In this document: piece after piece, positions 38,282 through 46,446 of the stretch
Layout: the number at the start of each line of letters is the position of its first letter
Position numbering within the stretch: the stretch's first letter is position 1
Assembly: GCF_007859735.1 (NCBI RefSeq)
Contig: NZ_SIHI01000001.1
Span: forward strand, 2,902,884 to 2,966,883
Source of the DNA: Thalassoglobus neptunius
Lineage (GTDB): Bacteria > Planctomycetota > Planctomycetia > Planctomycetales > Planctomycetaceae
Length of the DNA: 64,000 nucleotides
Direction: 5' to 3'
Translations under genes and position numbers: made by a program
The notes under the pieces: generated by a model
The model's input: only the letters and a program-made list of their open reading frames with translations
The model's database searches: none
Told to the model about the DNA's origin: nothing

Positions 38282-39148
38282 ATGCGCGATTTTGAGTATG
38301 AAGCTCCGCAATCACTGAACGGAGCCATCCAACTCCTCAATCAGGAGCGAGTCAAACCGTTAGCTGGCGGAACGGATTTGATCGACCATATCCGAATCGG
38401 GCGTGTGGACACCGATCTCGTCGTCGATATCAAGAAGATTCCGGAACTGAATGTTCTCGAAGTGAACCCAAACGGAATGCGGCTCGGTGCTGCGGTTCCC
38501 TGTCGTCGGATCATTCAGACATCTGAAGTGAAAGAACTTTACCCGGCGATCCACGATGTCTGCTCGATCATCGGAGGAATTCAGATTCAGTCTCGTGCGA
38601 GTGTCGGCGGAAACTTGTGTACATCAGGAGCCGCTGCCGACTCAACACCGGCACTCATTGCACTCGGAGCCGTTTGCATCATCAATGGGCCTGACGGAGA
38701 GCGTGAAGTTCCTGTCGAAGAGTTCTGCACAGGCCCGGGAGCGAATGTTCTGAAACAAGGAGAGTTGCTGGTCGAGTTGCGATTCCCACCGGCTGACCCA
38801 AATTCGTCCAGCCATTACCGACGCTTCATTCCCCGTTATGAAATGGACATCGCTGTCGTGGGTGTCGGAACGGCTCTGACGTTGGATGAATCGCACTCGG
38901 TGATCAAGGCTGCTCGAGTCGGACTGGGAGCCGTCGCTCCGAAACCGTTTCTTGCAAGCAAAGTCTCTGAGTTCCTGATTGATCAACCGGTCAACGAAGA
39001 AACATTCACCGAAGCTGGGAACATCGCGCGAACGCTCGTCGCTCCCATCGATGACCATCGCGGAACAGTCGAGTTTCGGACGCATGTGACCGGTGTCCTG
39101 GTCCAGCGGGTTCTGGCCGAAACAGCACAGCGAATTCAGCAATCGTAG
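38282..39148 (+). CDS. FAD-binding subunit of a xanthine-dehydrogenase/CO-dehydrogenase-type enzyme
   Basis: 288 residues from ATG 38282; a longer upstream frame is not family-like. The N-terminal half has the FAD motif 'KPLAGGTDLIDHI' and 'RASVGGNLCTSGAAADSTPAL'. The C-terminal half has 'GLGAVAPKPFLASKVSEFL', matching CoxM/XdhB C-terminal domains. It passes electrons from the 2Fe-2S subunit to the final acceptor. The 2Fe-2S subunit follows directly, but no molybdopterin large subunit is adjacent. Confidence 0.9.
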   Translation: MRDFEYEAPQSLNGAIQLLNQERVKPLAGGTDLIDHIRIGRVDTDLVVDIKKIPELNVLEVNPNGMRLGAAVPCRRIIQTSEVKELYPAIHDVCSIIGGIQIQSRASVGGNLCTSGAAADSTPALIALGAVCIINGPDGEREVPVEEFCTGPGANVLKQGELLVELRFPPADPNSSSHYRRFIPRYEMDIAVVGVGTALTLDESHSVIKAARVGLGAVAPKPFLASKVSEFLIDQPVNEETFTEAGNIARTLVAPIDDHRGTVEFRTHVTGVLVQRVLAETAQRIQQS

Positions 39149-39200
39149 CGAATTTGGCTCCCATTCGATTTTGAACTTAGATTCCGGAAAGCTCTCGACA

Positions 39201-39701
39201 ATGGCCAAACAACGTGTCGTCTCCACCACAATCAATGGGGAATCCAAATCGTTCCTGTGCGAACCGAGACAGACCCTTCTTGAAGTCCTTCGCGATTCTC
39301 TGGACATGACTGGAACCAAGGAAGGTTGCAGCAACGGAAACTGTGGGGCGTGCACGGTTCTGCTGGATGGAAACCCGGTGACCAGTTGCCTCGTGCTGGC
39401 CGTTGAATGCGAAGGCTCTGAAATCGAAACGATCGAAGGAATCGCTGATCAGGACGGATTGTCCCCAATTCAATCGGCATTTCTCGAGAACGCCGCATTG
39501 CAATGCGGGATTTGCACTCCGGGGTTCATCATGTCTTCGAAAGCATTGCTGCGAGACAATCCGAACCCGACCGAAGAAGAAATTCGCTTCTATCTGGCAG
39601 GCAATCTCTGTCGCTGCACCGGATATGACAAGATCATCGATGCGGTCCAGGATGCAGCCCAGCGACAATCGACGTCCTGTCAGACCACAGAGGCATCTTG
39701 A
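39201..39701 (+). CDS. 2Fe-2S subunit of a xanthine-dehydrogenase/CO-dehydrogenase-type enzyme
   Basis: 166 residues from ATG 39201. Two iron-sulfur clusters are indicated: a plant-ferredoxin-type site 'GCSNGNCGACTVLLDG' and an all-alpha site formed by 'CGICTPG' and 'LAGNLCRCTGYDKI'. This is the CoxS/XdhC layout. Located 52 bp downstream of the FAD subunit on the same strand. The expected third gene (molybdenum-binding catalytic subunit) is missing; the next 335 bp are non-coding and then recJ begins. Confidence 0.94.
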   Translation: MAKQRVVSTTINGESKSFLCEPRQTLLEVLRDSLDMTGTKEGCSNGNCGACTVLLDGNPVTSCLVLAVECEGSEIETIEGIADQDGLSPIQSAFLENAALQCGICTPGFIMSSKALLRDNPNPTEEEIRFYLAGNLCRCTGYDKIIDAVQDAAQRQSTSCQTTEAS

Positions 39702-40036
39702 GCAAATCGATAGAGATTCAACACAGTGTTTGCTTCGGCTCTCGACTCGACCGCTGAATTGGGTAAACTTGGCTTTGCTCGCTCCAGGAAGCATTTCCTT
39801 CAGATCGTTCTGTGCGAATTCGCACGAAATCAACAGAGCTGAGTGCAAAGTCGAGCCGTTCAATCGAGTGCATTCAATAAAGGTTCAAGCACTTGAGCCG
39901 ATCCGGGACAACAATTGGAGCATTTTCAAATTTGGTTTGCACTGACTCGCACGAGCAAACTCAACTTCTTGATGAGTGAGAACGCGCAAGCGAGTGCACA
40001 GGAAAGAGCAACTTGCTCTAGAGAGTTCAAAGTTCG
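39702..40036. other. Intergenic region with repeat copy B
   Basis: 335 bp between the 2Fe-2S gene and recJ. No gene seen. The right 100 bp are occupied by copy B of the 87-bp repeat, which ends 16 bp before the recJ start. Confidence 0.6.
39934..40020 (+). repeat. 87-bp dispersed repeat, copy B
   Basis: Forward copy. The left half can pair GTTTGC with GCAAAC; the right end is the near-palindrome AGAGCAA-C-TTGCTCT. It lies immediately upstream of recJ and would be part of its leader. Confidence 0.88.
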
Positions 40037-41806
40037 ATGCCGAAACAGTGGAGGTTTGCGTCGCACGATCAGGCAGTCATTGGCCGTCTCGCTGAGGAAA
40101 TGTCCTGTTCCCCTCTCCTGGCACAGGTTCTGGCTGCGCGGGGAGTGACGACGAAGAATCAGGCGGATGCTCTCTACTCGACGAAGATGACCGATCTGCA
40201 TGATCCGGGTCTGCTTCCCGGAATTTCTGAAGCAGCAGACCGTGTCGTCAGTGCGATTCAGGCGAAACGTCGGATCACCATTTACGGCGATTACGATGTG
40301 GACGGAGTGACCGCGACCAGCATCCTTTGGCACTGCCTCAAACTCGCTGGGGCTCAAGTCGACTACTACATTCCTTGTCGACTCGAAGAGGGTTACGGAC
40401 TCAACCTGGATGCCATTCAAACTCTGTACGACGAAGATCCCTCGCGGTTGGTCATTACTGTCGATTGCGGAATCAGCAGCCTCGAAGAAGCGGCTCTCGC
40501 GAAACGTCTCGGGCTCGAATTGATCATTACGGATCACCACACATTCGCGGATCAACTCCCGGAGGCAGCGACGAATGTTCACCCGCGTCTTCCTGGAAGC
40601 GAATATCCTTTCCCCGATCTCTGCGGAGCAGGTGTTGCATTCAAACTGGCTTGGGCGATCTGTCAGAAGCTGGGCGATGGAACAAAAGCCTCCCCAAGAA
40701 TGCGTGAGTATTTGAAAGCTGCGGTGGGACTCGCTGCGATGGGAACAGTGGCCGACGTGGTCCCGCTCGTCGGAGAAAACCGAATCCTCGTCCGCTACGG
40801 CTTGTCGACAATCGTTGAGAAGTCGATGACCGGGCTGGCCATGCTTCTGAAGGTCGCAGGACTCGACAGTCAAAAGGAATTGAGCGCGGAGGATATCGGC
40901 TTCGGACTGGCCCCTCGAATTAACGCAGCGGGTCGACTGGGACAGGCGCGACTCGCTGTCGAACTGTTGACCACTGAAAACCGGCAACGAGCGGCTCAAC
41001 TCGCAGATTACGTCGACCAACTGAACAAGAATCGGCAAACGGTCGAACGCAAGATGTTTCGTGAAGCCAAAGAGATGGTCGAAGACAACCCTGACTGGCT
41101 CGAAACCGGAGGTCTCGTTCTGGCAAGCGAAGACTGGCATCCCGGAGTCATTGGAATCGTCGCTTCGCGAATCGCTGAAAAGTTCGAACGTCCTGCGGTC
41201 ATGATCGCGATGAATTCCGAAACACAGGTCGGGCAAGGTTCGGGACGTTCGTTCAACGGGTTCGACCTTCATTCGGGGCTGTCTCATTGTTCCGAGTATC
41301 TGCAGGCATTCGGAGGTCACCGGGCGGCTGCCGGTTTGCGCATCGCTGACGATCAAATTGAGGAGTTCCGCGAGGTCTTCGGCAGATACGTATCGGAAAA
41401 TCAATCATCAGAATCGGAAGAACCTGAACTCGCCGTTGACGCTGAGATTTCGCTGCATGATCTGACCAACAAAGCAGTTAAGGAATTAGACTGGTTGGGT
41501 CCATTCGGACAAATGCACCGTCGGCCTATCTTTTCCAGCAGCCGCGTTGAACTCGTCGAAGCACCCGGAACAATGGGCGGAGGCGGGCGGCACCTCGCTG
41601 TGAAAGTGCGAGAAGGAAGCAAAGTGATTCGCGCAGTCGCTTTCGGAAAGGGTGACTGGGCAGAAGAAATGGCCGAAGAGATCAATGGTCCGTTCTCGAT
41701 CTGCTTCTCAGCAAACATCAATCGGTTTCGCGGATACGAAAACGTGGAACTTCAGCTGATCGACTGGAAACCGTCGAGCAGCCATGTCACCTCCAAAGCT
41801 GTCTGA
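40037..41806 (+). CDS. recJ: Single-stranded-DNA-specific exonuclease RecJ
   Basis: 589 residues, usual size. RecJ degrades single-stranded DNA 5' to 3' in recombination and repair. DHH-domain motifs: 'IYGDYDVDGVTATSILW', 'VDCGISS' and 'ITDHHTFADQLPEA' with the DHH. 'GAGVAFKLAWAI' follows. The DHHA1 domain has 'RINAAGRLGQARLAVELLT', 'WHPGVIGIVASRIAEKF' and 'SGRSFNGFDLHSGL', then a C-terminal OB-fold-like region. The repeat copy directly upstream may affect its expression. Confidence 0.96.
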   Translation: MPKQWRFASHDQAVIGRLAEEMSCSPLLAQVLAARGVTTKNQADALYSTKMTDLHDPGLLPGISEAADRVVSAIQAKRRITIYGDYDVDGVTATSILWHCLKLAGAQVDYYIPCRLEEGYGLNLDAIQTLYDEDPSRLVITVDCGISSLEEAALAKRLGLELIITDHHTFADQLPEAATNVHPRLPGSEYPFPDLCGAGVAFKLAWAICQKLGDGTKASPRMREYLKAAVGLAAMGTVADVVPLVGENRILVRYGLSTIVEKSMTGLAMLLKVAGLDSQKELSAEDIGFGLAPRINAAGRLGQARLAVELLTTENRQRAAQLADYVDQLNKNRQTVERKMFREAKEMVEDNPDWLETGGLVLASEDWHPGVIGIVASRIAEKFERPAVMIAMNSETQVGQGSGRSFNGFDLHSGLSHCSEYLQAFGGHRAAAGLRIADDQIEEFREVFGRYVSENQSSESEEPELAVDAEISLHDLTNKAVKELDWLGPFGQMHRRPIFSSSRVELVEAPGTMGGGGRHLAVKVREGSKVIRAVAFGKGDWAEEMAEEINGPFSICFSANINRFRGYENVELQLIDWKPSSSHVTSKAV

Positions 41807-42072
41807 CTTTCCCGCAGAAGAAAGCCCCGTAAACCATTACTGGACAAATGTTTGCGAATTCGCATCGCCGATTGACTCTCGTAACACTCTCGTCGATGGA
41901 GTGACTCCGCGCGACGACTCTCTTCTCGCAAACCGCGAAATTCTCTCAAGTTCTTTTGGGATCGAAATACCCGGGTGACGTCTTAATGATGCCGTGTGTC
42001 GGTGACGAGTTGTCCCGATCCGACAACGTGATCTGAACCCAGACCATTATTCCCTCCCAATTCGAACGACCT

Positions 42073-42558
42073 GTGGACTCACAGACCCTCGGAGAACTGA
42101 TCGACGAATACGCTCAACCGCTCGAGCTTTATGCCCGGCAGTGGAGCGACGATGCCGCCGATCTCGTTCAAACAGCGTTTTTGAAGCTGCTTGAAGAACC
42201 AACCTTTCCGAGCAATGTGAAACCGTGGCTTTATCGAGTTGTGAGGAATCTGGCTTTCTCGTCGCTGCGATCCACTGTTCGTCGACGCAACCGGGAAATG
42301 CGGCACTTTGAACAGTCCGAGAACTGGTTCGAGCATGGAGTTGATTCGGAACTGGACGGAGAAAAGGCCACAACAGTGCTTTTGGAACTCGATTCCAGAA
42401 CCCGCGAAGTGATTGTCGCCCATCTCTGGGGGACATTGACCTTCGAAGAAATCGCTGAACTGACGCATTCATCTTCCAGCACGGTTCACCGGCGCTATCA
42501 GAACGGCATTCAACAACTGCGAAAGAAATTGGGGCTCTCATGTCCGACGACCGAATGA
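42073..42558 (+). CDS. ECF-type RNA polymerase sigma factor
   Basis: 161 residues from a GTG start. Region 2 is 'DDAADLVQTAFLKLLEEP' followed by 'VKPWLYRVVRNLAFSSLR'. Region 4 is 'LTFEEIAELTHSSSSTVHRRYQNGIQQLRKKL'-type helix-turn-helix (shown in part). It has no extension. The next gene overlaps it by 19 bp and encodes a single-pass membrane protein in the position where an anti-sigma factor is often found. Target promoters not identified. Confidence 0.92.
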   Translation: MDSQTLGELIDEYAQPLELYARQWSDDAADLVQTAFLKLLEEPTFPSNVKPWLYRVVRNLAFSSLRSTVRRRNREMRHFEQSENWFEHGVDSELDGEKATTVLLELDSRTREVIVAHLWGTLTFEEIAELTHSSSSTVHRRYQNGIQQLRKKLGLSCPTTE

Positions 42559-43124
42559 ATTCGAATTCATCAAATGAGTTCGAGGAGCAACTCCGCTCTT
42601 TGCAACCGCGAACGAATCAGCGACTGCGTGATCAAATTCTATACGCAGCCGGTGAGCGTGCTGCGGAGATTCGTATCCGTGATTCGACAAAGCCAAAGGG
42701 AGACCGGAGATCGACAGGACTTTGGAAGCTTGCCACAGCTGCTTCGTGGGTTGTGACAGCTGGGTTGTTTCTCTACTCGGTTCGCGTCTCCCCCGACGTC
42801 GAACAGATCGTGGATGTTCCCGCTCGCGAAACACCAACTGATCAACAGCCCGAGCTTCCTGAGAGATCGATCTCGACAGAAGAAACTCCTCGTCAACCGG
42901 CTGAGCAGAAGATGCAAGCGATGACCCAGTCGAACGGTGGGCATTATCTCAACGCAATCTCATACGTCCCGTTCCTCGATTCGAATCGAAGGCACGGAGA
43001 AATTCGGCTTCCTGAGAATTCCCTTCCAGAAAGAACGAACTCGTCGACCGCGACCTATGCCGAGCTTTCCAAACATCTCAGACACTTCAACTCTCATCTG
43101 CCTCAAAATGGAGAGACATTGTGA
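42540..43124 (+). CDS. Single-pass membrane protein, possible anti-sigma factor
   Basis: 194 residues. A charged cytoplasmic N-terminus of about 60 residues ('FEEQLRSLQPRTNQRLRDQI') precedes one membrane helix 'LWKLATAASWVVTAGLFLYS' (about 62-81) and a Pro/Glu/Gln-rich extracytoplasmic part. It overlaps the sigma-factor gene by 19 bp and the next gene by 4 bp, so all three are translationally coupled. The layout fits an anti-sigma factor, but no zinc (ZAS) motif is present, so the role is inferred only from position and topology. Confidence 0.7.
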   Translation: MSDDRMNSNSSNEFEEQLRSLQPRTNQRLRDQILYAAGERAAEIRIRDSTKPKGDRRSTGLWKLATAASWVVTAGLFLYSVRVSPDVEQIVDVPARETPTDQQPELPERSISTEETPRQPAEQKMQAMTQSNGGHYLNAISYVPFLDSNRRHGEIRLPENSLPERTNSSTATYAELSKHLRHFNSHLPQNGETL

Positions 43125-44611
43125 ATCGAAATCGACAAGCCATCTTGTTTGTCAGCCTGATTCTCGCCTGGTCCCAGACAAGCAATCAACAGGCTTTGGG
43201 GCAAGTTCAAATCGGCCCCAAAGGTCCTGTCGCAACAGAACCGGAAAAGGCGAAGAGCGACATCAAGCTGCACCAACTCACAGTGACTGCCACGGCGGAA
43301 CCTGTTCCCGTACTCAAGTGGCGGCTTTACCCGACAGTCGATCAAAGGACGCCGGGCAACTCTGTTCCACTCTGGTATCGGTCTCTTCTTCAACTCAACA
43401 CCAATTCCGAAACAGGTGCCTGGTTCAATCGCATCAACGAACTTTCTCCTTCCGAAAAGGAAGCAATCGATTGGGAGGAGGTCGCGAAGGCTGTCGAAGA
43501 ACAGTCGCTCTCGCTGGACAGTGCACGCAGAGCAGCTTTTCGAAGCGACTGCAATTGGGAATTACAAATCGGAGAACTACGAGGACCGGAAACAGTCTGG
43601 CTGCGACTGGGAGAGTTTCAAGAACTTCGTGAGCTTGGACGAATTCTCTGCATGAAGGCTGCTGTTGAAGTTCAGGGCGGAGAATTTGATCGGGCGATTG
43701 AAACGATGCAAACCGCAATGCGACTCGGTACGGATGTCGCGAAGCCGGAAACGTTTATCAACGATCTCATCGGAATCGCTCTGCAGCGAATGACGTTGAC
43801 GCAAGTCGAAAGATGGATTGCACATCCAGACTCTCCGAATCTCTACTGGGCACTTGCACAACTGCCGCGGCCGATGATCGAGATTCGTTCAGCTCTCGAA
43901 ATGGAAATGACACTTCCGCAACGGTTCTTTCCATGGCTGGCCGATCCACTCGCCGAAGAGCGGACTCCAGAACAGTGGAACGAATTAATGATGACAACCA
44001 TTGAGGATGGCGTCGGAATCGGCATTCAGTTTCCTGGTTTGGGGAATCAACCGACTCGTGAAGAAGTGGAACTCGCTTATCAGCAGTTCGCGGTTCGGAA
44101 CTATGCGAAAGCGAAGGGCGAACTGACCGAGTTTGGATGGACAGAAGACGACGTCGAACAGATGCCCGTGGGACAAGTCCTCGCACTTCGGGAGTTCACG
44201 GTCTATCAGAATTACACCCAAACACTGGCCGCGAATGCATTCTTGCCTTTTCCCGAGAGCCAAAGTCGAGCTGATGACTTGTATCAGGCATTGAGTGGGG
44301 TCGGCAGGGAGTCCGTAGTCGGCATGCTTTTGCCTGCGGTCCAGCAGGTTTACATCGCACAACAGCGGCTTGAGACCTACCGAAATCTGTACATGGTCGT
44401 CGAAGCGATCCGAATGCATCTCAGCCTCAATGATGGACAGCTTCCCAGTTCGCTCGACGAAATTACCGTGGTTCCCGCGCCGAATGATCCGTTCACTGAA
44501 GAACCGTTTCAGTACACGCTCAAAGAGGGCGTCGCTGTCATTGATGTTCGGTTTCCGGGTTGGCACAACCGCTATGAGATTCGCGTTAATGATGGTGCGG
44601 AAACTCGATGA
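43121..44611 (+). CDS. Hypothetical exported protein in the sigma-factor operon
   Basis: 496 residues, GTG start overlapping the previous stop (GTGA). Signal peptide 'AILFVSLILAWSQTSNQQALG'. The rest is soluble and mainly helical ('KAAVEVQGGEFDRAIETMQTAMRLG' looks like a TPR-like pair). The C-terminal 80 residues resemble the ends of pseudopilin-like or 'secreted analysis' proteins ('QLPSSLDEITVVPAPNDPFT'). Found in planctomycete-like sigma-factor loci by context only; family not recognised. Confidence 0.7.
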   Translation: MNRNRQAILFVSLILAWSQTSNQQALGQVQIGPKGPVATEPEKAKSDIKLHQLTVTATAEPVPVLKWRLYPTVDQRTPGNSVPLWYRSLLQLNTNSETGAWFNRINELSPSEKEAIDWEEVAKAVEEQSLSLDSARRAAFRSDCNWELQIGELRGPETVWLRLGEFQELRELGRILCMKAAVEVQGGEFDRAIETMQTAMRLGTDVAKPETFINDLIGIALQRMTLTQVERWIAHPDSPNLYWALAQLPRPMIEIRSALEMEMTLPQRFFPWLADPLAEERTPEQWNELMMTTIEDGVGIGIQFPGLGNQPTREEVELAYQQFAVRNYAKAKGELTEFGWTEDDVEQMPVGQVLALREFTVYQNYTQTLAANAFLPFPESQSRADDLYQALSGVGRESVVGMLLPAVQQVYIAQQRLETYRNLYMVVEAIRMHLSLNDGQLPSSLDEITVVPAPNDPFTEEPFQYTLKEGVAVIDVRFPGWHNRYEIRVNDGAETR

Positions 44612-44696
44612 CCTCTCCGACGCACGTCCACGCACATATTGCCTCTCACGAACTCAGCAAACACCGACCTGTCTCTAATATTCAAAGGAAACAGAT

Positions 44697-46235
44697 ATGC
44701 TTTCCCCTCTGATGTTGAACTTGAAGTTCCTTTCTCCGATTGGGCTTTCACTCTTAATCGTCCTGTCCGTGACTTCGTCCGCTTATTCACAGGATCGGGA
44801 AGCGAACGAACAACTTCTTGATCTCAACGGAGATGCGATCGCTGTCGTTGACATTCATTTGGAACCACTCACAGCGGAATGGCTGGCACAGATGGTTCTT
44901 GCGAGCGAATCGGGAATCACCGACGAAGACCGCAAACTTCTGACCGAACACATTCAGAAGCACCTGGACCGTCTGAAAGAACTGAACATCACTCAGTTCC
45001 AGTTTGCGCTCTTGCCTGTCGTGCCACGGATTTCTGGAATGAACCAAATGGTGACGCTTGCTATTCCGATGTCAGACTCCACAAGTGCTCAGAGCTTGCT
45101 TCAGAAATTCGAATCGGGAAATCCTCTTCCATTTCTCATTGATTCCCGTTCGAAGCCACGCGTGGTTGATAACCTCGTGATTCTGGACAATCCCTCCCGA
45201 GCGACTTCCCCAAGCTCCTCGGCGGCGGGAGATCGAAGTTCCAAACTCAGCCGCGCGCTCGCTGGGAACTCATCGCCGATCAGTTTGGTCATCGTTCCTT
45301 CGAAAGAACAATTGCGCGTCGTCAGAGAACTGGGAATTCTTCCCAAAGAGACAATCGACCTCTTCGCCCAACTGGAATCGGTTCGCGTGACAGTCGACGA
45401 GTCAACGACAGAAGTTTCCGTCAGTTGTCGTTTCGATGCGAAAACCAATCTGAATCAAGAACAAGCTGGCCTGATCATTAAAGACATTCAATCAACCCTC
45501 GGTTCCGTTCTCAATGTGTCTTCAGAGGTCTCGGGAGACCCGGAAGTCAGCAGTCAGGCGATTCAGTTTCGCTTGAATCAGATGGCTGGTCAGCCGCCGA
45601 TTCTGGCTCAGATTTTCGGCAACCTCACCAAAGTCGCAAAGAAGCTGAATGTGATGAACCGACTCAAACAAATCGGTTTGGCAATGCATACTTTTTATGA
45701 CAAATACGGGAGTTTTCCTCCATCGGCGAGCTACAACGACGCTGGACAGCCGCTGCTCAGTTGGCGTGTTCACCTGTTGCCATTTCTCGATCAACAGGAG
45801 TTGTACGAACAATTCCACTTAGACGAACCCTGGGACAGCGAACACAATTCGCAGCTGATCAACCAGATTCCCGATGTCTTTCAGCCCGAAAGCCTTGCGC
45901 TCTCTCTCTCCGGTCGGACGACATTTTGCGTGCCTGTCGGTGAGTCCACGATCTTTAACGGAAAAACCGGGGTCACATTTCCGGAGATCACTGACGGAAC
46001 TTCCAACACGGTTATGGTTGTCAACGTTCCCAACTCGGAAGCAGTCGTCTGGACTCAACCGACCGATCTCAAGGTTGACGTAGAAGATCTGCACGCGGCG
46101 ATCTTTGGCAATCGCGATTCCGCCCGTGCTCTGTTTGGAGACGGGTCGGCAAGAGTATTGCCCGCGAAACTGGATAACGAGGCACTGCGAGCATACTTCA
46201 CTCGAAACGGTCGTGAGGTCATCAATTACGACTGA
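44697..46235 (+). CDS. Exported DUF1559-type (H-X9-DG-like) protein
   Basis: 512 residues. Signal peptide ('PIGLSLLIVLSVTSSAYS'). A soluble N-terminal domain (about 30-300) precedes a C-terminal region with 'RLKQIGLAMHTFYDKYGSFP', 'LSWRVHLLPFLDQQELYEQF' and 'WDSEHNSQLINQIP'. It ends 'ALFGDGSARVLP', which is the DUF1559 (SBP_bac_10) domain so abundant in planctomycetes. The classical type IV pilin-like N-terminus is absent and replaced by a signal peptide plus extra domain. 85 bp downstream of the previous gene. Function unknown. Confidence 0.82.
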   Translation: MLSPLMLNLKFLSPIGLSLLIVLSVTSSAYSQDREANEQLLDLNGDAIAVVDIHLEPLTAEWLAQMVLASESGITDEDRKLLTEHIQKHLDRLKELNITQFQFALLPVVPRISGMNQMVTLAIPMSDSTSAQSLLQKFESGNPLPFLIDSRSKPRVVDNLVILDNPSRATSPSSSAAGDRSSKLSRALAGNSSPISLVIVPSKEQLRVVRELGILPKETIDLFAQLESVRVTVDESTTEVSVSCRFDAKTNLNQEQAGLIIKDIQSTLGSVLNVSSEVSGDPEVSSQAIQFRLNQMAGQPPILAQIFGNLTKVAKKLNVMNRLKQIGLAMHTFYDKYGSFPPSASYNDAGQPLLSWRVHLLPFLDQQELYEQFHLDEPWDSEHNSQLINQIPDVFQPESLALSLSGRTTFCVPVGESTIFNGKTGVTFPEITDGTSNTVMVVNVPNSEAVVWTQPTDLKVDVEDLHAAIFGNRDSARALFGDGSARVLPAKLDNEALRAYFTRNGREVINYD

Positions 46236-46446
46236 GGCATCAGACGGAAGAGTCTCTGCGAGAAGATCTGACTGTCTCCAGGCAGCAAGTTTCACTGTCC
46301 GCTCGATTGCTTTCGACGCAATTGGGCGGACATTTTTCGTTCAATCGGAGGTTTCCCGAAGTCTCAAGCAAAGTTTTTGACACCTCGATTCGTTCCGGCG
46401 AGTAGTTCCTTACATTCAGGAACCTCTGTCGAAAGACTTTGCCCGT

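Noticed and set aside
46338-46351. 14-bp match to 58599-58612 (cgttcaatcggagg)
   Set aside because: Several 14-bp matches are expected by chance in 64 kb; flanks agree only weakly.
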